A DNA stretch of 64,000 bases from Lachnospiraceae bacterium (GTDB taxonomy: Bacteria > Bacillota > Clostridia > Lachnospirales > Lachnospiraceae), in assembly GCA_022510745.1 (NCBI GenBank), contig JAFLSY010000004.1, positions 219,750 to 283,749 of the forward strand. The letters run 5' to 3'. A program made the translations under genes and the position numbers. Below, piece by piece: positions 1 to 7,795 of this stretch (within the stretch, counting starts at the first letter, position 1; each line of letters opens with the position of its first letter). The notes under the pieces were generated by a model, which saw only the letters and a list, made by a program, of their open reading frames with translations, had not been told where the DNA came from and ran no database searches.

Positions 1-54
1 CGCTGGAATACAAGGAAAAACAATTATATTAAAATATAAAGAGGAGGACATACT

Positions 55-1542
55 ATGTTCAATAACTTACCCCAGGTAAAGGTAGGCGTTGTGGCAGTCA
101 GCCGCGACTGTTTCCCCGAATCCTTATCCGTCAACAGAAGAAAGGCTCTGATGGAAGCTTATACCGCAAAATACGGTGCAGACGGCGTGTATGAGTGCCC
201 CGTATGTATTGTGGAAAGCGAAATCCACATGGTACAGGCGTTAGAGGATATCAAGAAAGCGGGCTGTAATGCTCTCTGTGTATATCTGGGCAACTTCGGT
301 CCGGAAATATCCGAAACCCTTTTGGCAAAGCATTTTGACGGTCCCGCTATGTTCATTGCGGCGGCAGAAGAGTCTCAGAACGATCTGGTAGGCGGCAGAG
401 GCGATGCATATTGCGGTATGTTAAATGCAAGCTACAATTTGAAACTGCGCAATGTTAAGGCGTACATACCCGAATATCCCGTAGGAACCGCTGCAGAATG
501 TGCGGATATGCTCCATGAGTTCCTTCCTATTGCGAGGGCTATTATCGGTCTGTCCGATTTAAAGATCATCAGCTTCGGCCCCAGACCTCTTAATTTCCTG
601 GCTTGTAATGCACCCATCAAGCAGCTGTACAATCTGGGTGTGGAAATTGAAGAGAACTCTGAGCTGGATTTGTTTGAATCATACAACAAGCATGCAAATG
701 ATGCACGTATTCCCGAGAAGATTAAAGAAATGGAAGCAGAATTGGGGAGCGGTAACTTAAAGCCTGAAGTACTGCCCAAACTGGCTCAGTATGAGCTGAC
801 CCTCTTAGATTGGATAGAGGCGCATAAGGGCTACAGAAAATATGTGGCAATCGCAGGCAAGTGCTGGCCCGCATTCCAGACCCAGTTCGGCTTTGTGCCC
901 TGCTATGTCAACAGCCGCCTGACGGGTATGGGTATTCCTGTATCCTGTGAAGTAGATATCTACGGCTGCTTAAGCGAGTTTATCGGTACCTGTGTCAGCG
1001 AAGATGTTGTCACCCTCTTAGACATCAACAACAGTGTGCCCGACGATATGTACGAGGAGTCCATCAAGGGTAAATTCGACTACACCCACCAGGATACTTT
1101 CATGGGCTTCCACTGCGGAAATACTTGTTCCAGAAAGCTGGCTTTCTGCAATATGAAGAATCAGATGATCATGGCAAGAACCCTGCCCGAGGAAGTAACA
1201 AACGGTACGCTTGAAGGCGATATTATGCCGGGTGAAATTACTTTCTACCGTCTGCAGAGCACTGCGGACTGTAAACTGCGTGCTTATATCGCACAGGGCG
1301 AAGTTCTGCCCGTAGCTACCCGTTCCTTCGGCAGCATTGGTGTATTTGCTATCCCTGAAATGGGCAGATTTTACCGTCATGTCCTGATTGAGAAGAATTA
1401 CCCCCACCACGGTGCGGTAGCTTTCGGCCATTTCGGAAAGTCCCTGTATGAAGTATTCAAATACATCGGCGTGCCGGTAGAGGATTTGAACTTCAACCAG
1501 CCTAAGGGCATGATGTATCCTACCGAGAATCCTTTTAAATAA
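55..1542 (+). CDS. L-fucose/L-arabinose isomerase-fold protein
   Basis: This 495-residue protein resembles the L-fucose/L-arabinose isomerase family, which interconverts aldoses and ketoses in the cytoplasm with a divalent metal. The length fits the family, and the N-terminal half has the alternating beta/alpha pattern expected of it (KVGVVAVSRDCFPESL near residue 9). A GAGGAGG ribosome binding site 8 bases upstream fixes the ATG. The gene ends before a strong terminator, and the visible neighbours hold no kinase, aldolase or sugar transporter, so the substrate cannot be read from context. The classical fucI name is not used because many clostridial relatives have no known substrate. Family membership is fairly secure; the reaction is not. 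Confidence 0.75.
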   Translation: MFNNLPQVKVGVVAVSRDCFPESLSVNRRKALMEAYTAKYGADGVYECPVCIVESEIHMVQALEDIKKAGCNALCVYLGNFGPEISETLLAKHFDGPAMFIAAAEESQNDLVGGRGDAYCGMLNASYNLKLRNVKAYIPEYPVGTAAECADMLHEFLPIARAIIGLSDLKIISFGPRPLNFLACNAPIKQLYNLGVEIEENSELDLFESYNKHANDARIPEKIKEMEAELGSGNLKPEVLPKLAQYELTLLDWIEAHKGYRKYVAIAGKCWPAFQTQFGFVPCYVNSRLTGMGIPVSCEVDIYGCLSEFIGTCVSEDVVTLLDINNSVPDDMYEESIKGKFDYTHQDTFMGFHCGNTCSRKLAFCNMKNQMIMARTLPEEVTNGTLEGDIMPGEITFYRLQSTADCKLRAYIAQGEVLPVATRSFGSIGVFAIPEMGRFYRHVLIEKNYPHHGAVAFGHFGKSLYEVFKYIGVPVEDLNFNQPKGMMYPTENPFK

Positions 1543-1566
1543 GGGATAGTACATTTAGAAATATCG

Positions 1567-1600
1567 GAGCGGGCGGCTTTTGGGCCGCCCGTTTTAATTT
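1567..1600 (+). terminator. Rho-independent terminator
   Basis: An 8-bp GC-only stem (CGGGCGGC pairing with GCCGCCCG, 1570-1591) is followed by a T-rich run. It closes the isomerase-like gene. Confidence 0.9.
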
Positions 1601-1624
1601 TGAGGTATTTTATTCAATAATTGA

Positions 1625-1653
1625 TTGCATTAAGTTGTCTTATGATTTAAAAT
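1625..1653 (+). promoter_or_regulatory. Probable sigma-A promoter
   Basis: TTGCAT at 1625-1630 and TAAAAT at 1648-1653 are separated by 17 bp, about 50 bases upstream of the next start codon and downstream of a terminator. Confidence 0.55.
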
Positions 1654-1705
1654 GTAATTATTAAATTGTCACACAATAAATAACACAATAGAAGGAGGTC
1701 TGTTT

Positions 1706-2347
1706 ATGCAAGAGCCAATAAAAATTCCATGTAAATCTAATGCCAATGTTATTTTAAACGCTATACCGGGGCATTTTGTTACGCCCAATTCCCATGTCAA
1801 TTATTTCCTGGATATGACGAATCTGAAGTATAGACTTGACGAGGCTTCCGCAACGGCTAAGGCTCTCAGTGAGCAGATTACAGTTACTACTGTTGTGGAC
1901 ACCATTGTGTGTATTGACGGATGTGAGATCATTGGGGCATTTTTGGCACAGGATCTGACCAGAGCCGGAACTTACTCCATGAATTCCCGCAATACCATAA
2001 ATATTATCACACCGGAGTTCACGAATTCCAACCAGTTTATGTTTCGGGAAAATTTTGTTCCCATGATTAAAGGGAAAAATGTGCTGCTGCTTTTGACTTC
2101 CGCAACAACAGGTAAGACCATTTTGAAAGCTACTCAGATTCTCGGTTATTATGGTGCGACCATCAGCGGCATCAGCGCTGTGTTCAGCGCTGCCAAAAGC
2201 GTAATGGGTATTCCCATCAATTCACTTTTTACTACTTCCGACATTGCGGATTACAAGACATATGCGCCGGAAGACTGCTCACTTTGCAAAGAGGGCGTTG
2301 GCATAGATGCTCTTGCTAACGGCTTTGGATATTCAAGGATTAATTGA
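1706..2347 (+). CDS. Orotate phosphoribosyltransferase-like protein with degenerate PRPP loop
   Basis: This 213-residue protein has the fold pattern of type I phosphoribosyltransferases, which transfer ribose-5-phosphate from PRPP to a base. The segment LLLLTSATTGKT (about residues 126-137) sits where the PRPP-binding loop would be. It keeps TTGKT, but Thr-Ser replaces the usual acidic pair before it, so activity on PRPP may be altered or lost. A cysteine pair occurs near the C terminus (CSLC). The start follows an AAGGAGG site. The gene stands alone between a terminator upstream and one downstream, with no pyrimidine genes visible. It may be a regulatory or orphan member of the family. Confidence 0.6.
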   Translation: MQEPIKIPCKSNANVILNAIPGHFVTPNSHVNYFLDMTNLKYRLDEASATAKALSEQITVTTVVDTIVCIDGCEIIGAFLAQDLTRAGTYSMNSRNTINIITPEFTNSNQFMFRENFVPMIKGKNVLLLLTSATTGKTILKATQILGYYGATISGISAVFSAAKSVMGIPINSLFTTSDIADYKTYAPEDCSLCKEGVGIDALANGFGYSRIN

Positions 2348-2372
2348 AAAGCATACAGCTGATTTGAAGCGG

Positions 2373-2406
2373 AAGGGAGCGTACTGCAAAAAAGTATGCT
2401 CCCTTT
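2373..2406 (+). terminator. Rho-independent terminator
   Basis: The stem AGGGAGCGTACT (2374-2385) pairs with AGTATGCTCCCT (2393-2404), with one G-T pair, and is followed by T residues. It ends the phosphoribosyltransferase-like gene. Confidence 0.85.
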
Positions 2407-2480
2407 TATAAAGAAAAAGCATTAGGCCGATCATACAACGCCATATCGGCATTGCCGACACATCGGAGGAAGGAGTCAGA

Positions 2481-3968
2481 ATGACATATCACCCTGAATC
2501 CCAGCCACAATCTCTGTACGAATATATTGCAGAAAACTGTGTGGATGGGGAATTGCCAATTGATTTTTCACTGCCCCAAAAGACTGAGAAGGGGAAGATA
2601 CAGTTTGCAGACGGTGCAGCGGATGGAATCGCCATGTATCATATGAGCGCGGAAATACTGGATAGTGAAGCCTTGGATGAGATGGCATCTCTCATTGACC
2701 TGATATCGGATGGGAAAATGGAAGCGGCGGATGAGGCGCTAACTGATTTTGTTGAAAAGCACACTGCACTCTCCGTCATTGACCCTTGGCAGGAATATGT
2801 AATAAAAAACCGTGAAAGACTGCAGGCAAACAATCTGTATCGTTATAGTGTGGATAAATTGTTGAATTCTTCGAAGATAAATGAAGTGAAATACGGCATG
2901 ATTATGCTGGAGCTGTTTACCTTGCAGGATGAAAGGGTAAAAGACGCTGTGCGCACGGTGGGACTCAGCGACGAGTTCACGCTGTTTTCCGTCTTCATCA
3001 TGCGAAAGTGGGAGAACGCAAACGATGAAATCTTCCGACTGGCGAAACATGTTCATGGCTGGGGGCGGATACATGCCATTGAGCGGCTGGAGGCATCCAC
3101 TCAGGAAATATCGGACTGGCTGCTGCATGAAGGTACCAAAAATTTGATTTTACCGGCATACTCTGCACTTTCTTGTTTTGAAAAGGCAGATGTCCCCGGA
3201 CGGCTGCAAAAAACGCTTTCCCGCAAGGAGTTCGTGGATATTGGGAATATTTTGGTATGTATGCTGGATGAAGGAGCCTGTGAAGGTATTTCTGTTGTGG
3301 GAGACGGTGTTTTGGAGACGTATTTGGAGCATGTGCAGAGCCAGGCTTTGGATTTTTCTGACTACCGGAGAATATCCGCATTCTTTGAATATGGATCGGA
3401 AAATGATAATCATATACTACGAGAGAATTGTGAAAAGCTGCTTCACAGTGAGGAATGCCGTAGGTTAGTGGACCAGGCACTGCAGCGGGGAGAGGGGCTG
3501 GAGTTGGCAAGTCTTCTCGGAATGGATTATCAGAAGCCATTGTTAGATTGTCTGGAGCGTCAGTTTGATGAGCATTATCATAAGGTATTTTATCTGATGA
3601 ACGAGGAATCCTGCGTGGATCAGGCAATTGAACTGTTTGCCAGAAAACTGCCCCTTCAGCAGATGCAGACGGGGCCTGCAGATGAAATGGGACTCGGTAA
3701 AGAGTATGCCGATTATCGAAAACTGATTATGATCGTTCAGCAGCTTGGCGATAAGCCCGGGAAGGGCGAACAGCTTCTTCAGACTGCATTACGAGCGCCG
3801 GTCATCAATAATCGAAATATGGCTCTGACAGTGTTGGAGTCTTGGGTAGAGATGGTCGGAAGGCCGTTTAAAGAGATTTCTCCTGCATTATATGATGTAC
3901 TGTTGGAAGTGAAAAGTCAGGAAATGGTGGAAACCGTAAGAGAGCGGATGGAAAAGCTTACGGTTTAA
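2481..3968 (+). CDS. Helical repeat-like protein of unknown function
   Basis: I do not recognise this 495-residue protein. It is predicted soluble, acidic and rich in amphipathic helices, with no signal peptide or membrane segment. The spacing of hydrophobic residues recalls HEAT-like or armadillo-like helical solenoids, for example the segment after residue 110. Similar clostridial proteins are sometimes labelled limonene hydroxylase in databases, but nothing here shows a cofactor site or supports that reaction. The start codon follows a GGAGGAAGGAG site. The gene is preceded by a terminator and followed after about 60 bases by the AT-rich accessory block. A role as a protein-binding scaffold is only a guess. 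Confidence 0.6.
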   Translation: MTYHPESQPQSLYEYIAENCVDGELPIDFSLPQKTEKGKIQFADGAADGIAMYHMSAEILDSEALDEMASLIDLISDGKMEAADEALTDFVEKHTALSVIDPWQEYVIKNRERLQANNLYRYSVDKLLNSSKINEVKYGMIMLELFTLQDERVKDAVRTVGLSDEFTLFSVFIMRKWENANDEIFRLAKHVHGWGRIHAIERLEASTQEISDWLLHEGTKNLILPAYSALSCFEKADVPGRLQKTLSRKEFVDIGNILVCMLDEGACEGISVVGDGVLETYLEHVQSQALDFSDYRRISAFFEYGSENDNHILRENCEKLLHSEECRRLVDQALQRGEGLELASLLGMDYQKPLLDCLERQFDEHYHKVFYLMNEESCVDQAIELFARKLPLQQMQTGPADEMGLGKEYADYRKLIMIVQQLGDKPGKGEQLLQTALRAPVINNRNMALTVLESWVEMVGRPFKEISPALYDVLLEVKSQEMVETVRERMEKLTV

Positions 3969-4044
3969 AACATTTGTTTGAATGAATTGAGATTGGTAGA
4001 AGGTATTCTCTTATAGTAAGAGCTGGGTGAGGGGTGAGGAAGTT

Positions 4045-4806
4045 TTGATTATATATGCAAAAATAAGAAAAAATGGGGAATATCATTCTCAAAATATTTC
4101 ACATGCCGTGTTTGGCTTTCGGGAGATGGGAGCGGAAATTGTAAAATATCAGCGGATTGATGATATTTATGATGTTGTGACGGATGGTGACATTGTACTT
4201 GATTATATTGATCAGGTTCAGGCTATTTTGCGAAAATTTGATGTGGTTCCGATATGTCAGGATTATCCGGATGAATTAAAGAGATTCATGGGAAGAAATA
4301 TTTGGAAGGATACGATTGACTCTATAAATACGAATCCGGAAAAATGGGGAATATTTGTAAAACCGGTCCGGGATAAAGCATTTACGGGGCATGTGATTAA
4401 TTCACCGGCGGATTTGGTTGGATGTGGTAACTGCCATGAAAATTATGAAGTACTTTGCTGTGATGTAATTGATATCAAGAGAGAGTGGCGTGGATTTGTA
4501 ATTTATGATGAACTGGTAGATATTAGACCATATAAAGGAGATTATCATTACCACTTTGATTCGGATGTGGTGGACCAAGTCATGGAAGCGTTTAAAACGA
4601 TTCCGAATAGACCGATGGGGTGCAGCATCGATTTTGCAGTAATAGAAAAAGATGGTAAACAGCAAACTGTATTTCTCGAAATGAATGATGGATATGCTCT
4701 CGGAAATTATGGGCTGTCGCCTTTAGAGTATGCAAAACTGATTTCAGCACGATGGGCCCAGCTGTTTGGAAGAGAGGATGAATTTGACTTCAGAAGATAC
4801 AGATAA
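4045..4806 (+). CDS. ATP-grasp domain protein (DUF4343-like)
   Basis: The protein resembles small ATP-grasp enzymes, which join a carboxylate to an amine or thiol using ATP. The C-terminal FLEMNDGYALGNYG segment carries the E-x-N pattern of the ATP-grasp metal site, and the central VKPV segment could supply a nucleotide-binding lysine. I chose TTG at 4045 because it follows a GAGGA site; a GTG at 4027 gives six more residues but has a poor ribosome binding site. The gene is AT-rich compared with its neighbours and lies 20 bases before a broken zinc-ribbon gene. This suggests an acquired accessory cassette. Relatives often occur near immunity-type genes, but the substrate is unknown. Confidence 0.6.
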   Translation: MIIYAKIRKNGEYHSQNISHAVFGFREMGAEIVKYQRIDDIYDVVTDGDIVLDYIDQVQAILRKFDVVPICQDYPDELKRFMGRNIWKDTIDSINTNPEKWGIFVKPVRDKAFTGHVINSPADLVGCGNCHENYEVLCCDVIDIKREWRGFVIYDELVDIRPYKGDYHYHFDSDVVDQVMEAFKTIPNRPMGCSIDFAVIEKDGKQQTVFLEMNDGYALGNYGLSPLEYAKLISARWAQLFGREDEFDFRRYR

Positions 4807-4826
4807 AGAGGAGAAACAATTTTGAT

Positions 4827-5176
4827 ATGTTATGTGAAAAATGCAAAACAGAAATGGTGCCTGTTTGTGCCACGGGGGTACGAGGATGTATATGCCCAAG
4901 TTGTGGATGGAATATCGTGACAACCTATATAGACGAAATATATTTGATCAAACGGAATATAGTATTTGGATCAAAAATTTTACGAATATCAATAAAGATG
5001 TCATTCGCATAGTTTCCAAAATAGCAGGAGTAAATTATATTGCTGCCAGAAATATGCTTGCAAAGGATTCTGTTTGTATATTAAAAGCGAAAGCCATAGA
5101 TATTAAAAAAGCAGTTAATACTTTGGAAATTACAGATGTACCCTATGAAATAATTCCGGAGTTTAAATATCGGTAA
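4827..5176 (+). pseudogene. Zinc-ribbon protein, frameshifted
   Basis: Two overlapping frames appear to be one gene. Frame one starts at 4827 after a GAGGAG site and encodes two zinc-knuckle pairs (CEKC near residue 3 and CPSC near residue 23), then runs out at 5012. A second frame carries the logical continuation (FDQTEYSIWIKN, then a helix-rich tail ending EIIPEFKYR) to 5176. Adding one T near 4943 gives a continuous protein of about 116 residues. The tail, with an AARNML helix and a short alpha/beta unit, vaguely resembles L7/L12-like C-terminal folds. No canonical slippery heptamer is visible, so mutation or a sequencing error is more likely than programmed frameshifting. Confidence 0.6.
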
Positions 5177-5406
5177 AATATAGTTTTCTTTCATGGATTT
5201 CTTAAAGATATTATTGAAAAAAGTAAGAAAAAGGCTAATAGTAAGGAAATGTTATGAAGAAACCCCTTAAAAATTCTGATAAATTCTCAAGGTTACAGTT
5301 AAAGGAGCTTGCAATGATAAGAAATCGAAAGCTTTATTAGGGATGTAGATATGGTTTGAGAAATAAGCTTAGTTTCGTCCTTTTGGTCATTGATGGGTAA
5401 ATAGGT
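5177..5406. other. AT-rich intergenic gap
   Basis: No convincing gene, terminator or promoter is seen. A 28-codon frame at 5254-5340 follows an AAGGAAA site but resembles nothing known. The gap may be decayed coding sequence within the accessory block. Confidence 0.4.
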
Positions 5407-5760
5407 ATGGTGATGATGGAAAGTGAAAAGCAAGAAATAATTGAGGCTGCAAGATTTTTAGAAGATATGGGCTACGAAAGAAATATCAATGAATATTTCA
5501 TTACATATTCCGGCGACAGAATAGATTTTATTGTAGGCTACGAACGGTATTATGACGAACAAGGCGATATACATATAAAGTTTAAAAAAGAAAATAAAGT
5601 CTATTCAGTTGGATGGATTATGGTCGTTAGAGAAGGATTGAATGCAATACAACAAAGGCGAGAGAGTTATTTACTATTTCTATTGTCATATATAAGAGAT
5701 AATTATGATGCTCTTATACAAATTGATTACTGTGAAGAAAGTAATCAATCAATTAAATAA
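5407..5760 (+). CDS. Small hypothetical accessory protein
   Basis: I do not recognise this protein of 117 residues (113 if translation begins at the second or third Met). It is predicted cytoplasmic, charged and alpha/beta, with an N-terminal helix (ESEKQEIIEAARFLEDMGY) followed by beta-rich sequence and a C-terminal helix. No membrane segment or catalytic motif is visible. Its size, AT-rich codon use and position beside an ATP-grasp gene and a broken zinc-ribbon gene recall the small immunity-like proteins of polymorphic toxin loci, but no toxin gene is in view. No strong ribosome binding site precedes the annotated ATG. Confidence 0.45.
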   Translation: MVMMESEKQEIIEAARFLEDMGYERNINEYFITYSGDRIDFIVGYERYYDEQGDIHIKFKKENKVYSVGWIMVVREGLNAIQQRRESYLLFLLSYIRDNYDALIQIDYCEESNQSIK

Positions 5761-5903
5761 TTAATGTATATTTTTATAATCAAATATAAAATCATGTAGT
5801 AAAGACTGAGACAAGACGGTAATAGAATCATGGAACAATTGTGTTGCAGGGGGTGTTGATCTCTGTTCTGTTATGGAATGAGGGATGCTATGAAAAATCA
5901 TAA

Positions 5904-6683
5904 TTATGATTTTAAGGATCTGCTGACATTTGGCATTTTCTTATTTGCATTTGATTTCAAAAATGCACATGACAAAATTGCTACTATCATAAAAACTACA
6001 CCTATCATATACTGGATTATTGCCGGACAGCTATGGATAGCTTGAGGTACAAATCCACCTATATTGCCAAAACTATGCGCTGCTATTGCTGGTAATAATG
6101 ATTTAGTTTTTTCATAAACCAACGCAAAAATTAAGCCTCCCCAAAAAGCATGTATAACTGTTATAGTTCCACCTGCCATAAAATGAATGATTGCAAATAA
6201 CACTGCGCTGAGTAATGATGAAGTAGTCACCGACATTTCTTTACGGAGTTTAGTCATAATCAGTCCTCTGAATACAACTTCTTCCACAATGGGGGCAATA
6301 ATAAAAACTGACATGATAAATGCAACGATGCTGTTTCCGAGGTGATTTTCCATATCTCCCGTAAGTGCTTCGGGAATCGGTATATTTACTTGTATAATAT
6401 TTGAAAATGCTGAAAAAGAAAATGCTGCCACTGCCGGAAGGATATATTTCTTGTAAGAAACGGGCCTTACTTGACATCTATCTTGAATAGCCACCCCTTT
6501 AATTTTTAATAATATTATTACAAGTATGAGATATAGCAACTGTGCCATACCACTTATTAATGCCATGTATTCCAAAGCATTTTGTATGTTCATTATAATA
6601 ACTGATGATACAATTCCTATAAATAATACAAAAGAAAGCGTAATCAGAAAGCTTTCACATATGCATTTTGTTTTCTTGACCAA
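5904..6683 (-). CDS. CPBP family intramembrane protease
   Basis: This integral membrane protein of about 259 residues belongs to the CPBP (Abi/CAAX-like) family, glutamic-type intramembrane proteases linked to bacteriocin immunity and protein processing. The hallmark motifs are present: EEVVFRG, a following FAIIHF and a late HSFGN histidine. About eight hydrophobic segments are visible. I chose TTG at 6683 because AAGGAGGTGAG ends 5 bases before it; the ATG at 6713 would place that ribosome binding site inside the gene. It lies just downstream of an XRE regulator on the same strand and is probably cotranscribed with it. A 20-bp palindrome (5894-5913) overlaps the stop codon. Confidence 0.85.
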   Translation of the reverse strand: MVKKTKCICESFLITLSFVLFIGIVSSVIIMNIQNALEYMALISGMAQLLYLILVIILLKIKGVAIQDRCQVRPVSYKKYILPAVAAFSFSAFSNIIQVNIPIPEALTGDMENHLGNSIVAFIMSVFIIAPIVEEVVFRGLIMTKLRKEMSVTTSSLLSAVLFAIIHFMAGGTITVIHAFWGGLIFALVYEKTKSLLPAIAAHSFGNIGGFVPQAIHSCPAIIQYMIGVVFMIVAILSCAFLKSNANKKMPNVSRSLKS

Positions 6684-6709
6684 TAATCTCACCTCCTTAT
6701 TCCTTATAA

Positions 6710-7117
6710 TCATTTGTTGTTATTGAGCAATAAGTATGCACCTATACATATTAGCGCAATTCCCAATAAGCAAAAGCCGGAATAAATATCTATTTTTTTT
6801 ATAATAGACAGCACTACAACTAAAACTCCTATGGCACATGGCATCTGTTTTAGTGCGAGAGAAATCATTCCTTTACCTTTAAAAGATTTTGCGTCTGTTT
6901 GCACAGATATTCTCCTCTGCATTAGTTCGTCCAATGAAATATTTAATATCTCAGCTAATTCCGGCAAAATAGCCACATCAGGAAAAGACAAATTACGTTC
7001 CCATTTTGAAACAGCTTTATCTGTGACACCAAGTTTATCCGCTAATTCTAATTGGGTCATGCCTTTCTTCTTTCTAAGAGTCGCAACAAATTTTCCAAAA
7101 GTCTCCATTTGTTCCAT
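6710..7117 (-). CDS. XRE family regulator with C-terminal membrane segments
   Basis: The first 65 residues form a Cro/C1-type helix-turn-helix (GMTQLELADKLGVTDKAVSKWE, residues about 19-40) that should bind operator DNA. The C-terminal half has two hydrophobic helices (around residues 92-107 and 114-130), so the regulator is probably tethered to the membrane. AAGGAGAACATACT precedes the ATG. The gene leads a two-gene unit with the CPBP protease, a pairing common in Firmicutes, where the regulator probably controls its own operon. The signal is unknown. Confidence 0.85.
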   Translation of the reverse strand: MEQMETFGKFVATLRKKKGMTQLELADKLGVTDKAVSKWERNLSFPDVAILPELAEILNISLDELMQRRISVQTDAKSFKGKGMISLALKQMPCAIGVLVVVLSIIKKIDIYSGFCLLGIALICIGAYLLLNNNK

Positions 7118-7148
7118 AGTATGTTCTCCTTCGCTCTTAATTGGTTCA

Positions 7149-7177
7149 ATATTATAATATTTTTTTCCCTATGTAAA
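7149..7177 (-). promoter_or_regulatory. Probable promoter of the XRE/CPBP unit
   Basis: Reading the minus strand, TTTACA (7177-7172) and TAATAT (7154-7149) are 17 bp apart, about 30 bases before the XRE start. The -10 area ATATTATAATAT is itself palindromic and could overlap an operator. Confidence 0.45.
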
Positions 7178-7330
7178 TCGACCGGAAGTTTAGTTAGGTA
7201 AACCTGAAGTTGGAATTGGAAAATTAAGCTTACTTGTATTTCTCTGCAATTCTAAGCATTTTCTAAAAACGGTCAAAATACTCAAAATATGTTATACTTA
7301 TGAAAAAGATGAATTGAGGATTAGATAAGT

Positions 7331-7585
7331 ATGGTTACTTTTAAGTTGATGGAAGAGACAGAGCAGATTCTTTTGTATTGGTATTACCCCAATGGTCATG
7401 AGGAAACACATGGGGTCATCATAGTTAATAAAGAGTCCGGGCAGATAGAACTTCAAATGATAGCCCCCAATGATAAGGGGCGGACCGGACGAATCCCCAT
7501 GTACGCTGACCACGCAATTCGAGCAATTATGGCGTCTTGGGTAAAAGGAACTGTTCTGAAAGATGGGAATGCTGCATGGTATTAA
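7331..7585 (+). CDS. Small conserved-looking hypothetical protein
   Basis: This 84-residue soluble protein is not recognised. It starts with a short beta-rich stretch and contains a YYPNGHEE turn. It has no membrane helix or cysteine motif. A TGAGGA ribosome binding site lies upstream, a TATACT element at 7293-7298 may be its -10 box, and a clear terminator follows within 60 bases. The complete transcription-unit architecture is the main reason to believe it is a real gene. Confidence 0.55.
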   Translation: MVTFKLMEETEQILLYWYYPNGHEETHGVIIVNKESGQIELQMIAPNDKGRTGRIPMYADHAIRAIMASWVKGTVLKDGNAAWY

Positions 7586-7643
7586 TGGCAGGGATTTGAG
7601 GGGAAGAAGAATCCTTTTATAACGAAATAAAAACATAATCGCG

Positions 7644-7684
7644 GAAACATTCCTAGACTTAAAAGTTAGGGATGTTTCTTTTTT
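7644..7684 (+). terminator. Rho-independent terminator
   Basis: The 12-bp stem GAAACATTCCTA (7644-7655) pairs with TAGGGATGTTTC (7667-7678) and is followed by six T residues. Confidence 0.9.
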
Positions 7685-7692
7685 AAAATGTA

Positions 7693-7716
7693 TTTCTTAG
7701 CGAACTCTTAACACCC
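7693..7716 (+). promoter_or_regulatory. Candidate response-regulator half-sites upstream of the DUF1538 gene
   Basis: TTTCTTAGCG at 7693 and ACTCTTAACA at 7704 form an imperfect direct repeat with an 11-bp period. The first copy matches the TTTTCTTAGC element found before the 47-residue peptide gene and the kdpD-like gene, suggesting one shared OmpR-family regulator. Binding has not been tested. Confidence 0.45.
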
Positions 7717-7795
7717 TTTTGGGTTTTATTTTACTTGGATTTCATGTAGGATAAATAGTGTATCTTATGATTGGAAGGGAGGATATTTAAGTAGT

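Noticed and set aside
4941..4950. Programmed -1 frameshift in the zinc-ribbon gene
   Set aside because: The run ATATATTTG is not a canonical X-XXY-YYZ slippery site and no downstream pseudoknot is apparent. Mutation or sequence error is simpler.
5254..5340. 28-codon frame with an AAGGAAA site
   Set aside because: Very short, no recognisable features, and in a decayed AT-rich gap. Not enough to call a gene.
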